A model generated the notes under the pieces. It saw nothing but the letters and a program-made list of their open reading frames with translations, ran no database searches and had not been told where the DNA came from. The translations under genes were made by a program, and so were the position numbers. From Rhodoplanes serenus (GTDB lineage Bacteria > Pseudomonadota > Alphaproteobacteria > Rhizobiales > Xanthobacteraceae), in NCBI GenBank assembly GCA_009720755.1, contig WNKV01000010.1, positions 124,001 through 188,000 on the forward strand: DNA of 64,000 nt. The letters run 5' to 3'. Of this stretch, positions 15,758 to 24,085 are shown piece after piece. The stretch's first letter is position 1, and each line of letters opens with the position of its first letter.

Positions 15758-16963
15758 TCACGCGCCGGCGACCATCTTCATCGCGGCGAAGCCGCGGTCG
15801 AGGTCGGCGATCAGGTCGGCGGGGTCCTCCAGGCCGATATGAAAGCGCACCGTGGGGCCGCCGGGCGCCCAAGCGGTGGCGGTGCGGATCGGCGTGCAGT
15901 CGAACGGAATCGCCAGGCTCTCGTAGCCACCCCACGAGGCGCCGATGCCGAACAGCGTCAGCGCATCCAGGAAGGCTTCGACGGCGGCCGGCGGCACCGG
16001 CCGGAGCACCACCGAGAACAGCCCGCTCGATCCCGTGAAGTCGCGCCGCCACAGGGCGTGGCCGGGATGCGAGGGCAGGGCCGGGTGCAGCACCCGCAGC
16101 ACCTCGGGGCGGCCCTCCAGCCAGCGCGCCACCGTGAGCGCCGCCTCCTGGTGGGCGGCGAGCCGCACCGCCAGCGTGCGCAGGCCGCGCTGGGCGAGGT
16201 TCATGTCGTCGGGACCGACGCACAGGCCCATGTTGAACACCGTGTCGCGCAGCGCCTTGTTGGTGCGGGCATTGGCGGCGATGCAGCCGAACATGAGGTC
16301 GGAATGGCCGCCGATATATTTGGTGCCCGACTGGATCGACAGGTCGACGCCATGATCGAGGGCGCGGAAGAACAGCGGCGTCGCCCAGGTGTTGTCCATC
16401 AGCACGACGGCGTCGCGGGCATGCGCCGCCGCGGCGATCGCCGGGATGTCCTGGATCTCGAACGACAGCGAGCCCGGACTCTCGACGAACACGGCGCGGG
16501 TCTCGGGCCGCATCAGGTCGGCGATGCCGGCCCCGATCGCGGGATCGTAATAGGTGGTCTCGATGCCCCAGCGGGTCAGGATGGTGTCGCACACCGTGCG
16601 GGTCGGATCGTAGGCCGAGTCGCTCACCAGCAGGTGGTCGCCCGCCTTCAGCACGGCGAGCAGCGCGGCCGAGATGGCGGCGAGGCCGGACGGCAGCAGC
16701 GCCACGCCGGCGCAGGCGTCACCTTCGATCGCCGCGAGCGCGCTCTCCAGCGCCTCCGAGGTGGGCGTGCCGCGGCGCGCATACTTGTAGCGCGAGCGGC
16801 GGCCCAGATAATCGCCGGCGGTCGGATACAGCACGGTGGAGCCGTGGAACACCGGGGTGTTGACGAAGCCGTAATGCTCGTCCGGACGGCGGCCGCCGAG
16901 CACCAGGCGGGTGCGCGGCCCGTGCTCCGGCCGCGGGCCGTGGCGATCGTCGGAACTGGTCAT
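15758..16963 (-). CDS. metC: cystathionine beta-lyase, PLP-dependent
   Basis: 401 residues of the Cys/Met-metabolism PLP family. The enzyme splits cystathionine to homocysteine, pyruvate and ammonia for methionine synthesis. Markers are YKYARRGTPTSEALE, LLPSGLAAISAALLA, VLMDNTWATPLFF and the PLP lysine in SGTKYIGGHSD; the C-terminal SWGGYESL is typical of beta- rather than gamma-lyases. The ATG at 16963 has GAGG about 11 bp upstream; an upstream in-frame extension is not family sequence. It diverges from the amino-acid ABC transporter operon across 318 bp. Confidence 0.88.
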   Translation of the reverse strand: MTSSDDRHGPRPEHGPRTRLVLGGRRPDEHYGFVNTPVFHGSTVLYPTAGDYLGRRSRYKYARRGTPTSEALESALAAIEGDACAGVALLPSGLAAISAALLAVLKAGDHLLVSDSAYDPTRTVCDTILTRWGIETTYYDPAIGAGIADLMRPETRAVFVESPGSLSFEIQDIPAIAAAAHARDAVVLMDNTWATPLFFRALDHGVDLSIQSGTKYIGGHSDLMFGCIAANARTNKALRDTVFNMGLCVGPDDMNLAQRGLRTLAVRLAAHQEAALTVARWLEGRPEVLRVLHPALPSHPGHALWRRDFTGSSGLFSVVLRPVPPAAVEAFLDALTLFGIGASWGGYESLAIPFDCTPIRTATAWAPGGPTVRFHIGLEDPADLIADLDRGFAAMKMVAGA

Positions 16964-17049
16964 GGCGGACAATCCTCGCAGGTCGATCAGGAGCGTCGGC
17001 AGGGCCGCGGCGCAGCCTCTACCGGAGCGGGCATGCGACCCGCAAGCAC

Positions 17050-17078
17050 TTGACCCGGGTTGGCATTCGTTCTGATAT
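17050..17078 (+). promoter_or_regulatory. candidate sigma70 promoter of the aap operon
   Basis: TTGACC at 17050-17055, a 17-nt spacer and TGATAT at 17073-17078. The -35 matches 5 of 6 consensus bases, the -10 only 3 of 6. Transcription would begin near 17085, leaving a leader of almost 200 nt before the ATG at 17282. The rest of the 16964-17281 spacer holds the leader hairpins and nothing else I recognise. Confidence 0.4.
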
Positions 17079-17154
17079 GCGGACCCGAAACGCGCTGTGG
17101 CGCTGGCCCCGCAGTGCATTCGCTGGCGCTGCGGTGCAGCGACATTTCGACACG

Positions 17155-17198
17155 AGAAGCACTTCGGCACGAGACATGCTTCGTCACGTCGTGCTTCT
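17155..17198 (+). promoter_or_regulatory. mutually exclusive hairpins in the aap leader
   Basis: AGAAGCAC (17155-17162) can pair perfectly with GTGCTTCT (17191-17198). The same left arm, with a 2-nt bulge, can instead pair with TGCTTCGT (17177-17184). Both pairings cannot form at once. This resembles a switching leader, but no known riboswitch motif is seen. Confidence 0.35.
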
Positions 17199-17281
17199 GC
17201 ACGTCATGCATCGGGACGTATCCGGGCAACCGTCGGATGCTGCCCATGCACTCTCCATTTCGCACTGTCAATGAGGCGCAT

Positions 17282-18298
17282 ATGAAACGTGTATTCGTCG
17301 CCATCCTCGCCGCGTGCGCAGCCCTGACGACGGGCGCGCCCGCCTCGGCGGCGACCCTCGACACCGTCAAGGCGCGCGGTAGCTTGAACTGCGGCACCAA
17401 TGGTCAGCTTCCGGGCTTCGCCATGCCGGACGCTCAGGGCGTGTGGACCGGCTTCGATGTCGAGCTGTGCCGCGCGGTGGCGGCGGCGATCTTCAACGAC
17501 CCCAGCAAGGTGAAGTTCGTGGCGCTGACCGCCAAGGACCGCTTCACCGCGCTCCAGGCCGGCGACGTCGACGTGCTGATTCGCAACACGACCTGGACGC
17601 TGTCGCGCGACACCCAGCTCGGCCTCAATGCGACGAGCACCTATTACTACGACGGCCAGGGCTTCATCGTCAGGAAGTCGCTCAAGCTCAACTCGGCGCT
17701 GGAGCTCAACGACGCCGCCGTCTGCGTCCAGCAGGGCACCACCACCGAGCTGAACCTCTCCGACTACTTCCGTGCCAACAAGATGCGGCTCAAGAGCGTG
17801 ACCTTCGCGACCCTCGACGAGGCGCTGAAGGCGTACGACACCGGCCGCTGCGACGCCTACACCACCGACGCCTCCCAGCTCTACAGCGTGCGCCTGAAGC
17901 TGGCGCGGCCGGACGAGCATGTGGTGCTGCCCGAGATCATCTCCAAGGAGCCGTTCGCCGCCTTCGTGCGCCACGGTGACGACCAGTGGTTCGACATCGT
18001 GCGCTGGGTGGTGTTCGCGATGCTCAACGCCGAGGAGTTCGGCATCACCAAGGCCAATATCGACGAGCAGGCGAAGTCCGACAATCCGGAGATCAAGCGG
18101 CTGCTCGGCACCGAGGGGAACTTCGGCGAGGCCCTCGGCCTGACCAAGGACTGGGTGGTGCGGATCGTCAAGCTGGTCGGCAACTACGGCGAGGTGTTCG
18201 AGCGCACCATCGGGCAGAACACGCCGCTGAAGATCAGCCGCGGCCAGAACGCCCTGTGGACCAAGGGCGGGCTTCACTACGCCCCGCCGGTGCGCTGA
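17282..18298 (+). CDS. aapJ: general L-amino acid ABC transporter, periplasmic binding protein
   Basis: 338 residues with a Sec signal peptide ending near PASA-A (residue 22). The mature part has the family-3 solute-binding fold: LDTVKARGSLNCGTNGQLPGFA, GVWTGFDVELCRAVAAAIF, RFTALQAGDVDVLIRNTTWT and RCDAYTTDASQL. Length and sequence match AapJ/BztA, which captures many L-amino acids for the membrane complex encoded just downstream. The ATG has GAGG 5 bp upstream; a longer upstream frame has no signal peptide. First gene of a four-gene transport operon with a long leader. Confidence 0.92.
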   Translation: MKRVFVAILAACAALTTGAPASAATLDTVKARGSLNCGTNGQLPGFAMPDAQGVWTGFDVELCRAVAAAIFNDPSKVKFVALTAKDRFTALQAGDVDVLIRNTTWTLSRDTQLGLNATSTYYYDGQGFIVRKSLKLNSALELNDAAVCVQQGTTTELNLSDYFRANKMRLKSVTFATLDEALKAYDTGRCDAYTTDASQLYSVRLKLARPDEHVVLPEIISKEPFAAFVRHGDDQWFDIVRWVVFAMLNAEEFGITKANIDEQAKSDNPEIKRLLGTEGNFGEALGLTKDWVVRIVKLVGNYGEVFERTIGQNTPLKISRGQNALWTKGGLHYAPPVR

Positions 18299-18326
18299 TC
18301 CGGGCCCGGCCGACGGAGACCCAGTA

Positions 18327-19505
18327 ATGTCCCGCGCCGGCTCCGCGGCCCCCACCGTGCCGCTGTGGCGGCGACCCCGGGTGCGCAGCCTGCTGTGGCA
18401 GGTGCTGCTGTGCCTGGCGGTCGCCGCACTCGCCTGGTTCGCCATCGTCAACGTCACCGAGAACCTGGCGCGTGCCAAGATCGCGTCGGGCTTCGGGTTC
18501 TGGAATGTCACGGCCGGCTTCGACATCAGCCAGACGCTGATCGCCTACTCGGCGCAGGCGTCGACCTATGGGCGGGCCTTCTGGGTCGGTCTCCTCAACA
18601 CGCTGCTGGTGGCCGGGCTCGGTATCGTGCTCGCCACCGCGCTCGGCTTCACGGTCGGCATCGCCCGGCTGTCGCAGAACTACCTGGTGGCCAAGCTGGC
18701 CGGCTGGTTCGTCGAGCTGATCCGCAACATCCCGCTGCTGCTCCAGCTCTTGTTCTGGTACAACGCCGTGCTCAAGGCGTTGCCCGACATCCGCGGCAGC
18801 ATCGCGGTGCCGGGTGGCGGCTTCCTCAACAACCGCGGCCTGTTCCTGCCCGACCCGCAGGTCACCGCCGGCGGGCCGGTGCTCGCCGCACTGCTCGGCG
18901 GTCTCGCCGCCGCCGTCGCGTTCGGCCTGGTGCGCGAGCGGCTCGGGGCGCTCGGGCGCGGTGCGCCGCGCGTCGTCGTCACGCTGCTGCTGATCGTCAC
19001 GCCGCCGCTCGTCGCCGCTTTGGTGGCCGGCTCGACGGTCTCCTTCACGGTCCCCGAGATGGGGCGCTTCAACATCCGGGGTGGCCTCGAGGTGCTGCCG
19101 GAGTTCGTGGCGCTGCTGCTCGGCCTGTCGATCTACACGGCCGCCTTCATCGCCGAGGCGGTGCGGGCCGGCCTGATGGCGGTGCCGAAGGGGCAGACCG
19201 AGGCGGCCCATGCGCTCGGCCTGCGCCGCGGCGCCACGCTGCGGCTCGTCATCGTGCCCCAGGCCATGCGGGTGATCGTGCCGCCGCTGACCAACCAGTA
19301 CCTGAACCTCACCAAGAACTCGTCGCTGGCGGTCGCGATCGGTTACCCGGACCTCGTGCAGATCTTCACCGGCACGGTGCTCAACAACACCGGCCAGGCG
19401 ATCGAAGTCGTGGTCATCACCATGGCGGTGTATCTCACCATCAGCCTCGCCACCTCGGCGCTGATGAACGGCTACAACGCCTGGATCACCCCGACGGAGC
19501 GGTGA
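18327..19505 (+). CDS. aapQ: general L-amino acid ABC transporter permease Q
   Basis: 392-residue inner-membrane permease, about eight helices. It has the AapQ-type long N-terminus (SQTLIAYSAQASTYGRAFWVGLLNTLLVA), NIPLLLQLLFWY, and the ABC-coupling EAA-like loop AEAVRAGLMAVPKGQTEAAHALGL that docks on the ATPase. It pairs with the AapM-like protein 7 bp downstream. GGAG lies about 9 bp before the ATG. Its large size compared with ordinary amino-acid permeases (about 220-250 residues) is normal for the Aap/Bzt group. Confidence 0.92.
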   Translation: MSRAGSAAPTVPLWRRPRVRSLLWQVLLCLAVAALAWFAIVNVTENLARAKIASGFGFWNVTAGFDISQTLIAYSAQASTYGRAFWVGLLNTLLVAGLGIVLATALGFTVGIARLSQNYLVAKLAGWFVELIRNIPLLLQLLFWYNAVLKALPDIRGSIAVPGGGFLNNRGLFLPDPQVTAGGPVLAALLGGLAAAVAFGLVRERLGALGRGAPRVVVTLLLIVTPPLVAALVAGSTVSFTVPEMGRFNIRGGLEVLPEFVALLLGLSIYTAAFIAEAVRAGLMAVPKGQTEAAHALGLRRGATLRLVIVPQAMRVIVPPLTNQYLNLTKNSSLAVAIGYPDLVQIFTGTVLNNTGQAIEVVVITMAVYLTISLATSALMNGYNAWITPTER

Positions 19506-19512
19506 GGGCGCC

Positions 19513-20676
19513 ATGACCGATCTCGCCATGCCGGCCCACAAGAGCGTCGCCTTCGTGCGCACCACGCCGGCCCCGCGGGTGCCGCGGCCGCCGCTGCCGG
19601 GTGGGCCGCTGCACTGGGTCCGCACCAATCTGTTCCCGACGCCGTTCAACGGGCTGCTGACGCTCCTGGTGGTGCTGCTGTTCGTGTGGACGGTGCCACC
19701 GTTGGTGCGCTTCCTGTTCATCGATGCGGTGTGGATGGGGACGAGTCGCGACGCCTGCCTGCCGAGCGCCGCCAATCCCGATCCGGGCGCCTGCTGGGCC
19801 TTCGTGCGCACCTGGTTCTCGTTCTTCATCTACGGCCCGTATCCGATGGCCGAGCGATGGCGGGTCGACGTGTTCTTCGCGCTGCTCGCCTTCGGCACTG
19901 CCTGGCTCCTGTGGCTCGATGCGCCGCGGCGCGGCCTCGGCGCCGCCTTCTTCTTCCTGGTGCTGCCGGTGGTCTCCTTCGTGCTGCTCAGCGGCTTTCC
20001 GGCGATCGGGCTGCCGACGGTGGACACCGCCTCGTGGGGCGGCCTGCTGGTGACGCTGGTGGTGGCGTCGGTCGGCATCGTGGTGTCGCTGCCGGCCGGC
20101 ATTCTGCTGGCGCTCGGGCGGCGCTCGACGATGCCGGCGGTGCGGCTGTTCTCGATCGGCTTCATCGAGCTGGTGCGCGGCGTGCCGCTGATCACCGTGC
20201 TGTTCATGGCGAGCGTGATGCTGCCGTTGTTCGTGCCGCCCGCGTGGTCGCCCGACAAGCTGCTGCGGGCGCTGGTCGGCATCGCGATCTTCGCGTCCGC
20301 CTACATGGCCGAGGTGGTGCGGGCCGGCCTCCAGTCGATCCCCAAGGGGCAGTACGAGGCGGCGAACGCGCTGGGCCTCGGCTACTGGCGCACGCTCGGC
20401 CTGGTGGTGCTGCCGCAGGCGCTGCGCGTCACCATCCCGAACATCGTCAACAACACCATCGCGCTGTTCAAGGACACGACGCTGGTGTTCTTCGTCGGCA
20501 TCTTCGACTTCCTGCGCACCATCGAGATCGCCCGCGTCGATCCCAACTGGGCGACGCCGGTGACCAGCACCACGGGCTACGCCTTCGCGGCGATCTTCTA
20601 CTTCGTTGCCTGCCATTTCATGTCGCGCTATGCGACCGGGATCGAGCGGCGGCTGGCCGCCGGCGATCGCCGTTAG
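19513..20676 (+). CDS. aapM: general L-amino acid ABC transporter permease M
   Basis: 387-residue permease, second membrane subunit of the Aap complex. It has the long periplasmic insert [25 protein letters not shown] seen in AapM/BztC, the sequence [22 protein letters not shown], and the coupling loop [27 protein letters not shown]. The ATG is 7 bp after the aapQ stop with GAGGG just before it, so translation is probably coupled. Confidence 0.92.
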   Translation: MTDLAMPAHKSVAFVRTTPAPRVPRPPLPGGPLHWVRTNLFPTPFNGLLTLLVVLLFVWTVPPLVRFLFIDAVWMGTSRDACLPSAANPDPGACWAFVRTWFSFFIYGPYPMAERWRVDVFFALLAFGTAWLLWLDAPRRGLGAAFFFLVLPVVSFVLLSGFPAIGLPTVDTASWGGLLVTLVVASVGIVVSLPAGILLALGRRSTMPAVRLFSIGFIELVRGVPLITVLFMASVMLPLFVPPAWSPDKLLRALVGIAIFASAYMAEVVRAGLQSIPKGQYEAANALGLGYWRTLGLVVLPQALRVTIPNIVNNTIALFKDTTLVFFVGIFDFLRTIEIARVDPNWATPVTSTTGYAFAAIFYFVACHFMSRYATGIERRLAAGDRR

Positions 20677-20686
20677 GAGTGCCACC

Positions 20687-21472
20687 ATGAGCTCGACCGC
20701 CGAGACGATCGCGCGCGACACCCCGGCGACCGCCGCCGACGGACCGGCCGTGCTGATCAGCGGCCTCTACAAGTGGTATGGCGAGTTCCAGGTGCTGGCC
20801 GACGTGAACCTCGAGGTGGCGCGCGGCGAGCGCATCGTCATCTGCGGCCCGTCCGGCTCCGGCAAGTCGACGCTGATCCGCTGCATCAACGCGCTGGAGC
20901 CGTTCCAGCGCGGCTCGATCGTGGTCGACGGCGTCAGCGTCACCGACGACCTCAAGCGCATCGACGAGGTGCGCCGCGAGGTCGGCATGGTGTTCCAGCA
21001 GTTCAACCTGTTCCCGCACCTGACCGTGCTGGAGAACTGCACGCTCGCGCCGATCCATGTCCGCAAGATGCCGCGCAAGGAGGCCGAGGAGATCGCCATG
21101 CGGTATCTCGCTCGTGTGCGTATCCCGGAGCAGGCCCACAAGTATCCGGCGCAGCTCTCCGGCGGCCAGCAGCAGCGCGTCGCCATCGCCCGCTCGCTGT
21201 GCATGGCGCCGAAGATCATGATGTTCGACGAGCCGACCTCGGCGCTCGATCCCGAGATGGTCAAGGAGGTGCTCGACACCATGGTGTCGCTCGCCGAGAC
21301 CGGGATGACCATGCTGTGCGTCACCCACGAGATGGGCTTCGCCCGCCAAGTGGCCGACCGCGTGGTGTTCATGGACGAGGGCCAGATCGTCGAGATCAAC
21401 ACGCCGGCCGAGTTCTTCACCAATCCGCGTCACGAGCGGACCAGGACGTTCCTGGGGCAGATTCTCGGGTAG
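20687..21472 (+). CDS. aapP: general L-amino acid ABC transporter ATPase
   Basis: 261-residue ATPase of the polar-amino-acid class. Walker A is GPSGSGKST, the Q-loop [13 protein letters not shown], the signature LSGGQQQR, Walker [13 protein letters not shown], and the H-switch [20 protein letters not shown] overlapping the aapM stop gives an 8-bp spacing to the ATG. It powers the AapQM permease. The stop codon TAG is fused to the first base of a dispersed repeat, so the operon ends in repetitive DNA. Confidence 0.94.
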   Translation: MSSTAETIARDTPATAADGPAVLISGLYKWYGEFQVLADVNLEVARGERIVICGPSGSGKSTLIRCINALEPFQRGSIVVDGVSVTDDLKRIDEVRREVGMVFQQFNLFPHLTVLENCTLAPIHVRKMPRKEAEEIAMRYLARVRIPEQAHKYPAQLSGGQQQRVAIARSLCMAPKIMMFDEPTSALDPEMVKEVLDTMVSLAETGMTMLCVTHEMGFARQVADRVVFMDEGQIVEINTPAEFFTNPRHERTRTFLGQILG

Positions 21473-21515
21473 AGCATTTTTCGGCGAAGTGGACTCCGGT
21501 GCGCCGTCGGAAATG
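21471..21515 (+). repeat. dispersed intergenic repeat, family 2, copy 1
   Basis: Begins AGAGCATTTTTCGGCGAAG within the aapP stop codon and continues through a GGACTCCGGTGCGCC core. It matches, in opposite orientation, 44520-44565 with about 3 differences in 46 positions. Similar elements are common between genes in Hyphomicrobiales genomes. Confidence 0.75.
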
Positions 21516-21540
21516 GGGGCTTCGGCGGTCTCGGCTCCGT

Positions 21541-21597
21541 GTCCCGGATGCGATGCAGCGCGGCGCTCGGCGTCACGGTGCATCGCTGATCCGGGAC
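21541..21597. repeat. palindromic element after aapP (hairpin 1)
   Basis: Outer arms GTCCCGGAT (21541-21549) and ATCCGGGAC (21589-21597) and inner arms GCGATGCA (21550-21557) and TGCATCGC (21579-21586) give a 17-bp stem with a 2-nt bulge. REP-like; could also stabilise or end the aap transcript. No T-tract. Confidence 0.6.
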
Positions 21598-21639
21598 CCA
21601 AATCCTTCGTGTCGGAGACCATGAGTCCGGCGTGATGGG

Positions 21640-21687
21640 TCCCGCATCTGCGGCGCAACGCTGGCGCGTTGCGCCGCGTGCGGGACA
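21640..21687. repeat. palindromic element after aapP (hairpin 2)
   Basis: A perfect 12-bp stem GCGGCGCAACGC / GCGTTGCGCCGC closes on a TGGC tetraloop (21651-21678). It is flanked by GTCCCGCA (21640-21647) and TGCGGGAC (21680-21687), which extend the stem by 8 bp. The outer arms resemble those of the element 100 bp before it, so the two are probably related. Confidence 0.6.
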
Positions 21688-21723
21688 CGCGGTTTCCTCG
21701 TGTTTCCGGGTCATCAGTGCGCC

Positions 21724-21889
21724 GTCATTCCGGGGCGCCGCACTCGGATCGGCGCTTCGCGCCGTCCGGGCGCAGACTCCGCGGCGAGCCCGGAATCCAG
21801 CGGCAAACTCGGGGCTCTCGGCTAGATTCCAGATAGCCGCTTCGCGGCTTCCGGAATGACCGCCGAATGGATCAGCCGGATCTCGTATC
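21724..21889 (+). repeat. dispersed palindromic intergenic repeat, family 1, copy A
   Basis: A unit of about 165 bp starting at GTCATTCCGGGGCG, with CCCGGAATCCAGCGGCAAAC in the middle and CCGGAATGACCGCC then CAGCCGGATCTCGTATC at the end. It contains two stem-loops, each bounded by TTCCGG-like ends. It shares order and sequence with 39113-39240 and, inverted, 57059-57190. It ends 2 bp before the sulfurtransferase stop codon. Confidence 0.8.
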
Positions 21890-21891
21890 GA

Positions 21892-22758
21892 TCACCCCGC
21901 GCCGGTCGCGATCGGCAGGTCGCCGCGGCCGGCCCATTCGGTCCATGAGCCGTCGTAGAGGGCGACCGGCTCGCGGCCGAGCGTCGTCAGCGCCAGCCAC
22001 AGCACGGCGGCCGAGACGCCCGACCCGCACGAGGTCAGCACCGGCCTGTCGAGATCGACGCCACCCGCCGCGAACGCGGCGGCGAGCTCGTCGGCCGGCT
22101 TCAGCGTTCCGTCGCGCACCAGCGTGGCGTGCGGCACGTTGAGCGAGCCCGGGATGTGGCCGGAGGGCAGGCCGGGGCGCGGCTCCGGCGCCTCGCCGCG
22201 GAAGCGGTCGGCGGCGCGCGCATCCACCACCTGGGCGCTGCCCTCGGCGAGGGTCCGCTGCACCCGGGCGACGTCGGCGATCACGTCGGGCGGCGTGCGG
22301 GCCGCGAAGGTCGTCGGCGGCCGCGTCGCCGTGCCGGTCTCCAGCGGCCGGCCCTCCGCCACCCAGCGTGGCAGGCCGCCCTCCAGCACGAACACCGCGC
22401 GGGCGCCGAACAGCCGGAACGTCCACCACACCCGCGGCGCCGAGAACAGGCCGAGCCCGTCATAGACCACGACGGTGTCGCGCTCGGAGATGCCCATGGC
22501 GCCGACCGCGGCGGCGAACGCGGCGGCGCTCGGCATCATGTGGGGCAGCGCCGTGGTCTTGTCGGCGACCGCATCGATGTCGAAGCGCAGCGCTCCCGGG
22601 ATGTGGCCGGCCCGGTACTCGGCGTCGGCATCGCGCTTCTGCGTCGGCAGGTAGTACGAGGCGTCGAGCACCAAGATGTCGGCCGCGCCGAGCCTTTCGG
22701 CGAGCCAGGCGGTAGAGACGAACGGGGAGGCGGAGGACGCAACGGACGGAGCCGTCAT
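21892..22758 (-). CDS. sseA: 3-mercaptopyruvate/thiosulfate sulfurtransferase (tandem rhodanese)
   Basis: 288 residues, two rhodanese domains. The N-terminal inactive one includes LVLDASYYLPTQKRDADAEY and HIPGALRFDID. The C-terminal one carries the active loop C-G-S-G-V-S-A, which is of the mercaptopyruvate type (CGSGVTA) rather than the thiosulfate type. It transfers sulfane sulfur to an acceptor in the cytoplasm. The ATG at 22758 begins MTAPSVASSASPFVST. It lies 67 bp downstream of alaX on the same strand and may be co-transcribed. Confidence 0.9.
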   Translation of the reverse strand: MTAPSVASSASPFVSTAWLAERLGAADILVLDASYYLPTQKRDADAEYRAGHIPGALRFDIDAVADKTTALPHMMPSAAAFAAAVGAMGISERDTVVVYDGLGLFSAPRVWWTFRLFGARAVFVLEGGLPRWVAEGRPLETGTATRPPTTFAARTPPDVIADVARVQRTLAEGSAQVVDARAADRFRGEAPEPRPGLPSGHIPGSLNVPHATLVRDGTLKPADELAAAFAAGGVDLDRPVLTSCGSGVSAAVLWLALTTLGREPVALYDGSWTEWAGRGDLPIATGAG

Positions 22759-22825
22759 GGTGGTTGGCTTTCGCTGTGGACGAGGAACGAGACCGCCGTG
22801 GTGCACGGCGAGCCGGCGCGCCGGC

Positions 22826-23611
22826 TCAGGCGAACGCGATGCGGACGCGGCGGTTGATCTTGCCCTTCTTCTCGATATGGGTGACCCGCACGGCACCGAT
22901 CTCGGCGGTCCGCGCCACATGGGTGCCGCCGCAGGGCTGGAGATCGAGGCCGGCGATCTCGATCAGCCGCACCCGCCCGGTGCCCATCGGCGGCTTCACC
23001 GACATGGTCTTCACCAGCCCCGGGTTGGCGGCGAGCTCCTCGTCGGTGATCCAGCGGCTCGTCACCGGAGCATCGCTCGCGATCATGGCGGTGAGCTTCT
23101 CGGTGATGGCGTCCTTGTCGAGCCCGGCATCCGGGATGTCGAAGTCGAGCCGGCCGTCCTGGTCGCCGACCGAGCCGCCGGTGACGGCATAAGGCAGCAC
23201 GGCGGACAGGAGATGCAGCGCCGTATGGATGCGCATGCGGCCATACCGCAGCTCCCAGTCGATCGCGAGCCGCACCGTGTCGCCGGGCGCGAGCATTGCG
23301 ACGGGCGCCGCCGCGGCGTCGCCATCGGGCTTCACCGGAAGATGGGCGATCTCGGTCTTGAGCGGGTCGGTGTAGACGGCGGTCTCGATCGGGATGGTGA
23401 TGCCCTCCGCCGTGGTCAGCGTGCCGCGGTCGCCCGGCTGGCCCCCCGAGGCGGCGTAGAACACCGTGCGGTCGACCACGATGCCGCCGTCCGGTCGGAT
23501 CGCCACCACGGTCCCGGTGCAGTCGCGCCGATAGGCGTCGTCACGGAAGAGGCAGTCGGTCGGCATCGGCACGGTGGGCATCGGCACGGTGGTCGTCGGC
23601 TCGGTCGACAT
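22826..23611 (-). CDS. AlaX-type alanyl-tRNA editing protein
   Basis: 261 residues resembling the editing domain of alanyl-tRNA synthetase. Zinc ligands are visible in HTALH (H-x3-H) and CGGTH (C-x3-H), with ASGGQPGDRG near the N-terminus. It hydrolyses Ser- or Gly-tRNA(Ala) in the cytoplasm. Start choice is uncertain: ATG codons at 23611, within TVPMPTVPMPTDC, and just before TDCLF are all in frame; the region holds a short direct repeat encoding VPMPT twice. I list the longest one. Confidence 0.85.
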   Translation of the reverse strand: MSTEPTTTVPMPTVPMPTDCLFRDDAYRRDCTGTVVAIRPDGGIVVDRTVFYAASGGQPGDRGTLTTAEGITIPIETAVYTDPLKTEIAHLPVKPDGDAAAAPVAMLAPGDTVRLAIDWELRYGRMRIHTALHLLSAVLPYAVTGGSVGDQDGRLDFDIPDAGLDKDAITEKLTAMIASDAPVTSRWITDEELAANPGLVKTMSVKPPMGTGRVRLIEIAGLDLQPCGGTHVARTAEIGAVRVTHIEKKGKINRRVRIAFA

Positions 23612-23739
23612 CGGCAGGCTCGCTCGCTCCGGTCGGTGGATGTCTGGTGGTAGCGCCGTTCGGCGCGGCCGTCGAGACGGGCGGGCGCCGGCGGTTCGTT
23701 GCGTGCCCTGGTGCCGTCGGCGATTTCTACCGGAGCGAA

Positions 23740-23764
23740 TGAACCGGCACGGCGGTATCGCGTT
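23740..23764 (+). promoter_or_regulatory. EcfG-like stress promoter upstream of the DUF3096 gene
   Basis: TGAAC at 23740-23744, 16 nt, CGTT at 23761-23764: eight of nine consensus bases. It would start RNA near 23771, about 38 nt before the ATG at 23809. Confidence 0.35.
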
Positions 23765-23808
23765 GTCGGAACGCGGCACCGCCTGCCGTCCCACCAGGAG
23801 AGAGCCCC

Positions 23809-23964
23809 ATGACCCTCACGGCCGCCCACATCTCGCCGCTCGTCGCGCTCGTCGCCGGCGTGCTGATCCTGATCATGCCGCGGCTGCTGAACTATGTGGT
23901 CGCCATCTATCTGATCGTGGTCGGCCTGATCGGCCTCAACAACATCTATCACTTCATCAAGTGA
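23809..23964 (+). CDS. DUF3096 family small membrane protein
   Basis: 51 residues: MTLTAAHISPLVALVAGVLI followed by LIMPRLLNYVVAIYLIVVGL and IGLNNIYHFIK. Two hydrophobic segments form a helical hairpin, exactly the length and pattern of the DUF3096 family. AGGAGAG 6-7 bp before the ATG is a strong ribosome site. Function is unknown. It stands alone between divergent alaX and the convergent cysteine synthase gene. An EcfG-like promoter upstream hints at stress induction. Confidence 0.85.
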   Translation: MTLTAAHISPLVALVAGVLILIMPRLLNYVVAIYLIVVGLIGLNNIYHFIK

Positions 23965-24007
23965 GGCGGCCGCGAGGCCGGCCCGCATGGTCGCGCGACC
24001 GGCTCGC

Positions 24008-24085
24008 TCACTCGCCTCGTTCACTCGCCTCGTTCACTCGCCTCGTTCACTTGCCTCGTTCACTTGCCTGGTTCACTTGCCTGGT
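24008..24085 (+). repeat. six tandem copies of a 13-bp unit abutting the cysteine synthase stop codon
   Basis: Six 13-bp units of the form TCACTCGCCTCGT run without gaps: three identical, then one with T for C (TCACTTGCCTCGT), then two TCACTTGCCTGGT. The next bases are the reverse complement of the neighbouring gene's TGA. On the minus strand every unit contains a TGA, and the 13-bp period puts stops in all three frames. Confidence 0.9.

Noticed and set aside
24008-24085. CRISPR-like repeats
   Set aside because: Units are 13 bp and contiguous, without spacers; it is a simple tandem repeat.
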